Shown here one piece after another: positions 8,140 to 14,694 of a stretch of DNA of 64,000 nucleotides. Source of the stretch: Rugamonas rubra (GTDB lineage: Bacteria > Pseudomonadota > Gammaproteobacteria > Burkholderiales > Burkholderiaceae_D); contig NZ_FOTW01000015.1 in assembly GCF_900114705.1 (NCBI RefSeq), forward strand, positions 1-64,000. The letters are read 5' to 3'. The position numbers and the translations under genes were made by a program. Under the pieces are notes generated by a model. It saw only the letters and a list, made by a program, of their open reading frames with translations. It was not told the origin of the DNA and made no database searches. Positions within the stretch are counted from its first letter, which is position 1, and every line of letters starts with the position of its first letter.

Positions 8140-8829
8140 TCAACGGCCCGCGTTGGCCGTCGGCACCGGCGCGGGCAGGGTGATGCGCCGGATCGGCAGT
8201 CCGGGCGGGGCCAACTCCGGCGGCACGACGCGGTCGGCCGGCATGGCGATCGCTTGCTGGTCGGCGCCGACCAGTTGGAAGTCGGGGGCGAACATCAGGA
8301 TGGCCTCGATGCGTTGGCCGTCGTCGGTCGCCTGGTGGTGGCGCACGTAGCCCTTCGGCAGGACGAAGTCCTCGGGCACCGCCAGGCCGATCAGCGGCGG
8401 CCGCGTGCCCGGCGGCGAAAACGCCCCCAGGCCGCTATGCACGCCGCGCTCGTGCAGGCGCTCGATCACCTCGGCCATGCTGGGGTTCTCGCCACGGGAC
8501 AGATAGCTTTTCAGGTCGCGCGTCGGGTCGGCGTCGCCTTCCGGCGCGGGCGGCGGCGCGGCGGCGGCGTGCGGCGCAAGCGGGGCGGGCGGCGGCGCCG
8601 CCGTGGCCGCTGCCGCTGTGCCGGGCGCGGCCGGCGCGGCGGCGCCGGAGTCGGAGTCGGAGTCGGAGTCGGGGTCGGATGACATGGTTAGGAAGATCAG
8701 CAAGCCGGCAGCGGCAACGGCGAGCAGCAGCGCGAGGGCCAGATAGGCGGGGTTGGAGCGCCAAGCGCGACCGCCGCCGGCCGTATCGCTACGCTCCGGC
8801 GGCTGCTTGGTGGGTGGTGGCTTAGCCAA
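8140..8829 (-). CDS. Single-pass membrane-anchored hypothetical protein with Ser-Asp repeat and Ala/Pro linker
   Basis: I do not recognise a family. The 229 residues comprise a short basic cytoplasmic tail, one transmembrane helix at about 27-48 (AYLALALLLAVAAAGLLIFL), an acidic SDPDSDSDSDSG stretch, a long Ala/Pro-rich linker (about 62-97), and a compact C-terminal domain of about 125 residues beginning near DPTRDLKSYLSRGENPSMAEVI. The Ser-Asp stretch is encoded by hexanucleotide GGAGTC units (reverse strand, about 8647-8676). Topology suggests a periplasmic C-terminal domain held away from the membrane. The gene lies between the GDSL-like esterase gene (22 nt upstream) and the Lnt-like gene (19 nt downstream), so co-expression is likely. 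Confidence 0.6.
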   Translation of the reverse strand: MAKPPPTKQPPERSDTAGGGRAWRSNPAYLALALLLAVAAAGLLIFLTMSSDPDSDSDSDSGAAAPAAPGTAAAATAAPPPAPLAPHAAAAPPPAPEGDADPTRDLKSYLSRGENPSMAEVIERLHERGVHSGLGAFSPPGTRPPLIGLAVPEDFVLPKGYVRHHQATDDGQRIEAILMFAPDFQLVGADQQAIAMPADRVVPPELAPPGLPIRRITLPAPVPTANAGR

Positions 8830-8850
8830 GGGGCGGGCGGGCTGCGGCCG

Positions 8851-9939
8851 TCAGGGCGCCGCCGCGTTGAAGATCGACACCGCCCAGCCCATGCGCTCGT
8901 GGCCGTACTGGTCCCAGATCGGGTTCTTGCCGTTGGCGAAAGAGCTGTAGCGCGCCGCGCCGTTGCCGCTGCTGCCGCCCCACAGGCCGGCGGTGACGGT
9001 GCTGCCGGTGTAGCTCGGGTGGGTGTCGTCGGACTGGATGTAGTCGTAGCTGCTGCTGGCCGAGACGAAATGGGTGTTGGCGTCGCGGATGGTCGAGCGC
9101 AGCGTCGAGCTGACCCGGTTCACATAGCTGGACTGGCTTTCGCCGGCGACATAGCGCAGCGCCTCGGCGTCGATCTTGCCGTCGCCGTTGGCGTCGTAGT
9201 CGGCGCCCATGTATTGGGCGAAGTTGTCCGCGCACATGAAGCCTTTTTGACGGGCGACGTCGCACATCATGTGGTTGATTCTGGCGATGGAGAGCAGGAA
9301 CCTGTCTTGCATCTTGACGGTGGCGCCGCTCGACGGGTCCTTGCACGAGCTCTGCGTATTGTCGGCGGTATAGCCCGGGTAGTGCAGATTGGAGATCACC
9401 TTGGTCTTCACGCCGGCATAGGCGTTGGCGTTGATGTAGTCCATCGCCGCCGTCACATAGGTCTTGCAGCTGGCCTCGGCTGCGGTCAGCACGCTGTAGT
9501 CGCAGCTGCCTTCCTGGCTCTTGAAGGCGGTGCGGGCTTGCAGGCCGTCGTTGCCGCACATTTCGAAGGTGACCACGCGCGTGTTGCTGGCTTGCATGTA
9601 CGAGCGCTCGGCGACGATCTTGTTGTTGTACACGTCGGAGGCGATCGCCCCGGACTTGGTGCGGCGCACGCTTTCGATGCCGGCGTTCCACTGCGCCGAG
9701 AGGTATTCCGCGTCGACCGTCGGCGCCGAGTATTTGGCCGCGCTGGTGACGGAGCCGTTGTAGCCGGCATAGATCGAATCGCCGTAGGCCACCACGCGGT
9801 ATTTGCTGCTGGTGCCGGGCCGGTCGATGGTCCACGAGACGTTTTGGTTCAGGGTGCTGGCCGCCGCCTGCGCCCCCAGGGCGAGCAGTGCGAGCGCGGG
9901 CAGTAACTTGTGCAAAGAATTCCGAAAGCGAGTGTGCAT
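8851..9939 (-). CDS. Exported SGNH/GDSL-type hydrolase with EF-hand-like insert
   Basis: The 362-residue product has a signal peptide (cleavage near AAA-ST at about residue 28). SGNH hydrolase blocks are visible: block I with the nucleophile in YGDSIYAGY (Ser55), block III MCGNDG (Gly129, Asn130), and block V SDDTHPSYTG with the Asp304/His307 pair. Between them, residues 247-260 (DYDANGDGKIDAEA) form a calcium-loop pattern of the EF-hand or dockerin kind, without an acidic residue at position 12. Several cysteines suggest disulphides in the periplasm or outside the cell. Such enzymes hydrolyse esters of lipids or acylated polysaccharides; the substrate is not readable. It is the probable first gene of a three-gene reverse unit with the anchored protein and the Lnt-like enzyme. 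Confidence 0.8.
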   Translation of the reverse strand: MHTRFRNSLHKLLPALALLALGAQAAASTLNQNVSWTIDRPGTSSKYRVVAYGDSIYAGYNGSVTSAAKYSAPTVDAEYLSAQWNAGIESVRRTKSGAIASDVYNNKIVAERSYMQASNTRVVTFEMCGNDGLQARTAFKSQEGSCDYSVLTAAEASCKTYVTAAMDYINANAYAGVKTKVISNLHYPGYTADNTQSSCKDPSSGATVKMQDRFLLSIARINHMMCDVARQKGFMCADNFAQYMGADYDANGDGKIDAEALRYVAGESQSSYVNRVSSTLRSTIRDANTHFVSASSSYDYIQSDDTHPSYTGSTVTAGLWGGSSGNGAARYSSFANGKNPIWDQYGHERMGWAVSIFNAAAP

Positions 9940-10406
9940 AGCATGTCTCCGATCATCGATTTTCTAGGTGGCAGTTGTAGGTGATTTCTTCACTCACGCT
10001 ATGACGCACAGGAACCTGGCCGCACAACGTGTGGTTGGCAAACAGTTCATGTTAGCAAAGCGACTAGTTGTTGTGTCCGCTTGGCCGCGGCTTGGCTCGC
10101 CAGGACAACAGAAAATGGCCAAGGAAGGATATTTTGTCGCGGCGCAGCCACAGCTGTCCGGCCACGCCCAAGCAAGTTCATCGGACACCGTGGCGGGACC
10201 GGGACTGTTCAGAACACGTGCCGCAAGCCCGCCATGCTCGGCGTGTCGGCATGTGGTGGTGCGCAGCTCCGGCACCGGCCACGCCATCGTCGACACGGGC
10301 GCGCTGAAGGTCATCATCGAGACCTGAGGCCGGGCCGGGCAGGTTTTTGCGGCGCGGCCGGCCTCGTTTCCGACCGGCCGGGGAGCGGGGGGGGGGGGGG
10401 GGACAC
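9940..10406. other. 467-bp intergenic stretch with a possible gene remnant and a poly-G tract
   Basis: This region lies between the hydrolase gene start and the apbE stop. The hydrolase promoter must lie at its left end. Positions about 10248-10327 on the forward strand read VVVRSSGTGHAIVDTGALKV then IIET and a stop, almost entirely with G or C at third positions, as genuine genes here do. Upstream the frame loses that character, so this may be the tail of a decayed gene. I cannot name its family. A 16-G run lies at 10387-10402. Confidence 0.35.
10387..10402. repeat. Homopolymeric run of 16 G
   Basis: Sixteen consecutive G residues end 4 nt from the apbE stop codon, on the 3' side of that operon. 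Long G tracts slip during replication and sequencing. Its place outside any reading frame argues against classical translational phase variation, and its length may be uncertain in the assembly. Confidence 0.9.
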
Positions 10407-11375
10407 TCAGGGCCGCAGCGCGTCCCCGCCGATCAATATCTCTTGGAACCCGGCGCCGTCGCGCAGCACGAACAGCGCGTCCATGCCCTTCTTCCTGGCC
10501 AGTGCGACACCGTCGATGGGGCCCAGCACCATCAACGCGGTGGCCCAGGCGTCGGCCTGCATGCAGGTGGGCGCCAGCACGGTAACGGCGGCAAGTTGGT
10601 TCGACAACGGCCGGCGTAGGGCCGGATGCATGGTGTGCGAATAGCGCACGCCGGCAACGTCGACCCAGCGGCGATAGTCGCCGGAGGTGGCGATCGCCGT
10701 GTCGTGCAGCTCCATCACGCCGGCCACCTCGCGGCTGCCGAAAACCGGCTTCTCGATCGCCACCGCCCATGCATCGCCGCCGGGCTTGGCCGCCCGCGCC
10801 CGCATTTCGCCGTCGATGCCGACCAGGTAGCTGGCGATGCCGTGGCCATCGAGGCAGTGCGCCAGCTGGTCGACGCCGTAGCCCTTGGCGATGGCCGACA
10901 GGTCGAGCGCGAGCGGGGCCCGCTTGCGCACCTGAAGACGCGCCATGTCCACTTCCAGCGCGTCGTCGGCCGGGCCGGCCGCGCCTTGCCGCAATGTCGC
11001 CAGTTGCGGCGACGGTGTGCGTTGCGCCGGGCCGAAGCCCCAGTCGTCCACCAGTTGGCCAAGCCCCATGTCGAAGGCGCCATTCGATTGGCGGCCGACG
11101 CGCAGTCCGGCATCCAACACATGCGCCAGCTCCGGCGGCACCGCCAGCCAGACATCTTCGGGGGCCGCGTTGAGGCGGCACAGGTCGGAGGCGGGGTTCC
11201 AGGTCGACATTTGCCGGTCGACCTTGTCCACGGCGGCGAACAGGCTGGCGTCGATGGCCGCCAGATCCACTTGACCGGGCGCGTAGAACACGGCGCTGTA
11301 GCGCGTCCCCATGGTCTCGCCGTTCAGGCTGTAGCGCCGCATGGGGGGCGATGGTGGCTCAGAATACGTCTTCAC
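10407..11375 (-). CDS. FAD:protein FMN transferase (ApbE)
   Basis: ApbE uses FAD to attach FMN through a phosphoester to Thr or Ser of target proteins, normally in the periplasm. The 322-residue product shows the family landmarks: MGTRYSAVFY near the start, MSTWNPASDLCRLNA, DMGLGQLVDDWGFG, the LDLSAIAKGYGVD motif, GDAWAVAIEKP, the YSHTMHPALRRP loop, and the metal-binding PTCMQADAWATALMVLG. There is no signal peptide or lipobox at the chosen start, so the usual periplasmic location is not obvious; the first 15 residues overlap the upstream gene and the true start could be internal. It is the last gene of a four-gene operon that contains a probable substrate, the DUF2271 protein. Confidence 0.92.
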   Translation of the reverse strand: MKTYSEPPSPPMRRYSLNGETMGTRYSAVFYAPGQVDLAAIDASLFAAVDKVDRQMSTWNPASDLCRLNAAPEDVWLAVPPELAHVLDAGLRVGRQSNGAFDMGLGQLVDDWGFGPAQRTPSPQLATLRQGAAGPADDALEVDMARLQVRKRAPLALDLSAIAKGYGVDQLAHCLDGHGIASYLVGIDGEMRARAAKPGGDAWAVAIEKPVFGSREVAGVMELHDTAIATSGDYRRWVDVAGVRYSHTMHPALRRPLSNQLAAVTVLAPTCMQADAWATALMVLGPIDGVALARKKGMDALFVLRDGAGFQEILIGGDALRP

Positions 11376-13575
11376 GATACCTTCCGTCGTCGCGCAGCGC
11401 CTGCACGGTCAAGTTGAGCGGGGCGAGAATCTGGTCCAGGGCTTGTCTGACGCTGTCGGCCATCGCGCGGCTGCCGCACACCAGCACCTGGCCGTCGTCT
11501 TCGATCAACCGGCGCATGTTGTCGGCATCCTCGCTCAAGCGGTTCTGCACGTGGACGCCGTCCTTTATCCGCGAGAAGGCGGTGTGCAGCTGGGTCAGCC
11601 GGCGGTCGGCCAGATAGTCGCGCAGTTCCGGTTCGTACAGGAAGTCGGAGTCCGGATCGCGGCCGCCCCAGTACAGGTACATCGGATGTTTGCCGCTGTT
11701 GTTGCGGATGAAGCCGGCGAGCGGTCCGATCCCCGTGCCGGCGCCGATCAGGATGACCGGCGCCTTGCCGGAGGTCGGGCGGAAGCGGGGATTGGGCTGG
11801 ATGAAGGCCTCGACGCGGTCGCCCGGCCGCAGTCCGTGCAGGTAGCTCGAACACAGGCCCGCCGGCTGCTTGCGCACGCAAATTTCCAGCACGCCGTCGT
11901 TGGAGCCGCTCGCCAGAGAATAGAAACGCGGCATCGGACTGCCGGGCGCGATGATGCCGGCCAGGTCGCCGGCTTCGAAGCGGGGCAGGCGCCGCCGCGC
12001 CAGCAGGCCGTCCAGCCATCCCGGCGCCGGCGCCGGCGCGGCGACAAAACGCAGCACCACGGTGGGTTCCTGCTGCTCGCGGCCGTAGTCGACGCGTTCG
12101 CGCAGTTGCAGGGCGGTGGTGGCGGGATGGGCCGGCGCGTGTTCGAGCACCAGCGGGTGGCCGAGCAGGGCGCCGACGGCTGTGCCCCAGCGGGCGAACT
12201 CCTGCGTCGATTGGCGGTCGATCGTCGCCGGGGCGCACAGCCGGCGCCAGCCGCGCGCAGCCAGCGCCGCGTCGACATCCAGGGCGAACTGGCAGAACTG
12301 GGGGAACTGGCGGTCGCCGAAGCCGAGCACGGCGAAGCTGGCGGCCGGGTTGGGGGCGGCGGCGGCGAGACGGGCGAGGAATTGGCTGGCCGAGGCGGGC
12401 GCGTCGCCGTCGCCATAGGTCGCCGTCAACAGGAACAGGTGGCGCGCCGCGCCGTGCCGCGACGAGAACTGGTTCATCGGCGCCGTGTGCACCCGCCGCC
12501 CGGCCGTCGTCAGGGCGTCGTGCAGCGCCCGCGCGAAGCCCCAGGTGCTGTTGTTTTCGCTGCCGACCAGGATCACCGTGTCGGCCGCGCGCAGCGGGGC
12601 GTTGCCGGCGATGCGTGGCTTGGCGCGCCGCCGCTGCCACCAGACCGTCGCGCCGGTCGCCGCCAGCCAGGGCGCGCCGAGCGCGCTCAGGCCGAGCAGG
12701 AGGCCGAGCCACCACATGCCTTCGCCGGTGTGGAGTTGATAGACGAGTTCATAGACTTCGCGCGCGCCGCTGTGGGCGCGATAGGCCAGCAGGGCGCCGC
12801 TGGACTGGTCGACATAGGCGTCGCCGCGCGCGGTGCGCAAGGTGTAGACGGCGGAACGGTCGCCGGGCAGCGGGAACACCAGTTCGCGCAGGTCGGCCAG
12901 CTCGGTGGCCAGCAGCGCCGGCAGGCGGGCGGCCGGCAGCGGCGCGCCGCCGGAGGTGGTGGCGGGGAAGTCGGGCTCGTCGCGCGTGCCGTCGGGAACG
13001 AGGGCGAAGGTCGCCGCCGACATATAGCTGCCGGTCAAGGCCGACAACAGCAGCCCGGCGGCGGCGAGGCGGGCGACCGCGGCGTGCCAGCGCTGGCTGC
13101 GGCTGCCGTGCAGCGGGCGCGCCAGGCGGCGCCAGCCACCAACCCGTTTGAGCAGCAAGGCGATGCCGGAGGCGGACAGCAGCAGCATCGTCAGCGCCGT
13201 CAGGCCGGTGGCGGCGCTGCCGGCCGTGTCGAGGAACAGGGAGCGGTGCAGCTCCTTGACCCAGCGCGAGAAGGCCGACGGCGCGTACGGCGCCAGCCCC
13301 GCGCCGCTAGCCGGATCGACCCGCGCGGCGCCCGACACCTCACCCGAGCTGTAGTAGACGATGATCGCGCCGGACGGCGTGCGCTGGATCTGTTCGGCCC
13401 CCGGGTAGTGGCGCGCCACGCGGCCGGCCAGTTCGGCGACGCTGAGGCCGGCCGGCAGGCTGGTGCCGAGCCGCTCGAGCGCGGGGTCGACGGACAAGAC
13501 GGCGCCGGTCAAGCCCACCAGCGCGACCAGCAGGGCGCTGACCAGGCCGGGGAGCGAATGGAGCCGTCGCAACAT
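11359..13575 (-). CDS. PepSY-TM / flavodoxin / FAD-NADPH reductase fusion (sulfite-reductase-flavoprotein-like)
   Basis: The 738-residue protein can carry electrons from NADPH across the inner membrane. The N-terminal half (about 1-320) is a PepSY-associated membrane module with helices near 8-30, 117-143, 168-190 and 285-315, and histidines in KELHRSLFLD and QLHTGEGMWW that may bind haem. Residues about 330-475 form a flavodoxin-like FMN domain (ILVGSENNSTWGFA, TATYGDGDAP). Next come a CYPOR-type FAD domain (RFYSLASG near 550) and an NADPH-binding domain (GAGTGIGPLAGF near 611, CGSRAMADS near 700, C-terminal YREDVF). Its start is 11 nt after the DUF2271 stop, and its end overlaps apbE by 17 nt. 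The likely acceptor is the flavinylated periplasmic DUF2271 protein or a further metal or quinone acceptor. Confidence 0.88.
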   Translation of the reverse strand: MLRRLHSLPGLVSALLVALVGLTGAVLSVDPALERLGTSLPAGLSVAELAGRVARHYPGAEQIQRTPSGAIIVYYSSGEVSGAARVDPASGAGLAPYAPSAFSRWVKELHRSLFLDTAGSAATGLTALTMLLLSASGIALLLKRVGGWRRLARPLHGSRSQRWHAAVARLAAAGLLLSALTGSYMSAATFALVPDGTRDEPDFPATTSGGAPLPAARLPALLATELADLRELVFPLPGDRSAVYTLRTARGDAYVDQSSGALLAYRAHSGAREVYELVYQLHTGEGMWWLGLLLGLSALGAPWLAATGATVWWQRRRAKPRIAGNAPLRAADTVILVGSENNSTWGFARALHDALTTAGRRVHTAPMNQFSSRHGAARHLFLLTATYGDGDAPASASQFLARLAAAAPNPAASFAVLGFGDRQFPQFCQFALDVDAALAARGWRRLCAPATIDRQSTQEFARWGTAVGALLGHPLVLEHAPAHPATTALQLRERVDYGREQQEPTVVLRFVAAPAPAPGWLDGLLARRRLPRFEAGDLAGIIAPGSPMPRFYSLASGSNDGVLEICVRKQPAGLCSSYLHGLRPGDRVEAFIQPNPRFRPTSGKAPVILIGAGTGIGPLAGFIRNNSGKHPMYLYWGGRDPDSDFLYEPELRDYLADRRLTQLHTAFSRIKDGVHVQNRLSEDADNMRRLIEDDGQVLVCGSRAMADSVRQALDQILAPLNLTVQALRDDGRYREDVF

Positions 13576-13586
13576 GCTGGCGGCGC

Positions 13587-14057
13587 TTACATGTCGTAGG
13601 TGAAGGACTTGACGTAGCCGCGCCCGCCGACCGGCTTGCCGGCGCCCTGTTTGCCCAGCGGCGCGCGGGCATCGGCGGGATTGTCGCGGCCGTCCTCGAC
13701 CGCGCTGTCGACGCGGATTTCATAGCCGGCGTCGATCAGGGTGTCGGCCAGCTCGACCGTCACCTTGAGCGTCTTGCCGCTGCCCACGCTGGCGCCGCTG
13801 ATCCCGTCGAACTCGCGGGCATTGAGTCCGCTGCCGCGCGCCCAGTCGCTCAGGTGTTTGTAATACTTCGCCTTCTTGCCGGCGACCCAGAGTGTCTTTG
13901 TGTATTTGCCGGCCGCGTCGGTGACATAGAACGCCAGGTAGGCGCCGTTGCCGGCGTAGTTTTTCAGCTGGGTGGTGAGCACCACCGGGCGCGCCTGGAC
14001 CAGGCCGGGCAGCGCCAGGGCACCCGCCAGGCAGGCGTAGGCCGTCATGTGTTTCAT
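13587..14057 (-). CDS. DUF2271 periplasmic protein with an ApbE-type flavinylation motif
   Basis: The 156-residue precursor has a signal peptide (cleavage near VQA-RP, about residue 22), then a beta-rich domain: LTTQLKNYAGNGAYLAFYVT, TLWVAGKKAKYYKHLSDW and VTVELADTLIDAGYEIRVD, ending YVKSFTYDM. This is the DUF2271 family. Residues 84-90 read DGISGAS, close to the Dxx(S/T)GA(T/S) sequence that ApbE modifies in NqrC and RnfG, with Ser90 in the acceptor place. Because apbE and a diflavin reductase share the operon, I infer that this is a covalently flavinylated periplasmic electron carrier. The start is the ATG at 14057-14055, with GAGGAG 7 nt upstream. It overlaps the upstream PepSY_2 gene by 4 nt. 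Confidence 0.85.
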   Translation of the reverse strand: MKHMTAYACLAGALALPGLVQARPVVLTTQLKNYAGNGAYLAFYVTDAAGKYTKTLWVAGKKAKYYKHLSDWARGSGLNAREFDGISGASVGSGKTLKVTVELADTLIDAGYEIRVDSAVEDGRDNPADARAPLGKQGAGKPVGGRGYVKSFTYDM

Positions 14058-14416
14058 TGAATTTCTCCTCTGGATGTTGGCCCCGTGCGGCGGCGCAGCG
14101 GCCCCGCCGGCAGCGGGCCGAGATAGTCCGACGCGTCGCCGGTCTCGCCGAAGTCCACCGCCAGGCTGCGCATGCGCAGCGAGGCCGGCGCGTACTTGGC
14201 TTTGATCTTGTTGCCGTTGCGGTCGATCCCGCGCAGCTCGTAGCAGCCGTCGTCGATCTTGATGCGCTGGACCGTCCAGCCGCGCTGTTCGGCTTCGCGC
14301 TGCAAGAGTTCGCGCGGTTTCCAGTCGGAAACCGGGTCCGTGCAATCGACCTCGGAGAACGCCGCGCCGCTGGCGGCAAGGGCGGCCAGGGCAAAGTACG
14401 TGCGAATGGGGGGCAT
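14054..14416 (-). CDS. Small exported PepSY-domain protein (PepSY_2 type)
   Basis: The 120-residue product has a signal peptide (MPPIRTYFALAALAASGAAF, cleavage near AAFS), then a PepSY-like unit: WKPRELLQREAEQRGWTVQRIKIDDGCYELRGID and GNKIKAKYAPASLRM. PepSY proteins of this type are small periplasmic modules often found with membrane reductases or proteases. As first gene of the operon with DUF2271, the PepSY-flavoreductase and ApbE, it may dock the carrier or bind a ligand. Two cysteines (in VDCTDP and DGCYEL) could form a disulphide. The last part, after about residue 100, looks disordered. Confidence 0.75.
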   Translation of the reverse strand: MPPIRTYFALAALAASGAAFSEVDCTDPVSDWKPRELLQREAEQRGWTVQRIKIDDGCYELRGIDRNGNKIKAKYAPASLRMRSLAVDFGETGDASDYLGPLPAGPLRRRTGPTSRGEIQ

Positions 14417-14623
14417 CGCTTACTCCTCGGTGGGGTTGCTTCATGCTAGCGGCCGATACTGACGCCAGCCTTACGCGCCAGGCCGTCAGCGGTTATTTCC
14501 ACAGATTACTCTTATGTCATATAGAAGACTTGAGCCGATCGGTGGTATTATCCGTACTGTCGCATTGACCTCTGGCGGTGTCGTTAATTAGTTTGTTGAA
14601 AAAACGACAGGATCAGGAGGGTA

Positions 14624-14646
14624 GGGGTGCCGTAGACAGGCACCCC
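14624..14646 (+). promoter_or_regulatory. Leader hairpin upstream of acnB
   Basis: GGGGTGCC (14624-14631) pairs perfectly with GGCACCCC (14639-14646) around a 7-nt loop, 48 nt before the acnB start. There is no T-run after it, so it is not an ordinary terminator. It could be an mRNA stability or regulatory element of aconitase. The structure is seen; the function is a guess. Confidence 0.45.
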
Positions 14647-14694
14647 GGCACGAATGCGGGCCGAACCTTAAACCACCTACATGTGAGAGTAGCC

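Noticed and set aside
9968..10327. A 119-codon forward gene in the gap before apbE
   Set aside because: Only the last 25 or so codons have genuine codon bias; the first two thirds do not. Recorded only as a possible remnant.
11341..13599. Forward 752-codon frame over the PepSY-flavoreductase gene
   Set aside because: It is antisense to a gene with clear FMN, FAD and NADPH motifs and shows no domain of its own.
14578..14694. N-terminal extension of AcnB to 900 residues
   Set aside because: The extra 39 residues do not resemble AcnB and cover the leader hairpin; the ATG at 14695 gives the family length.
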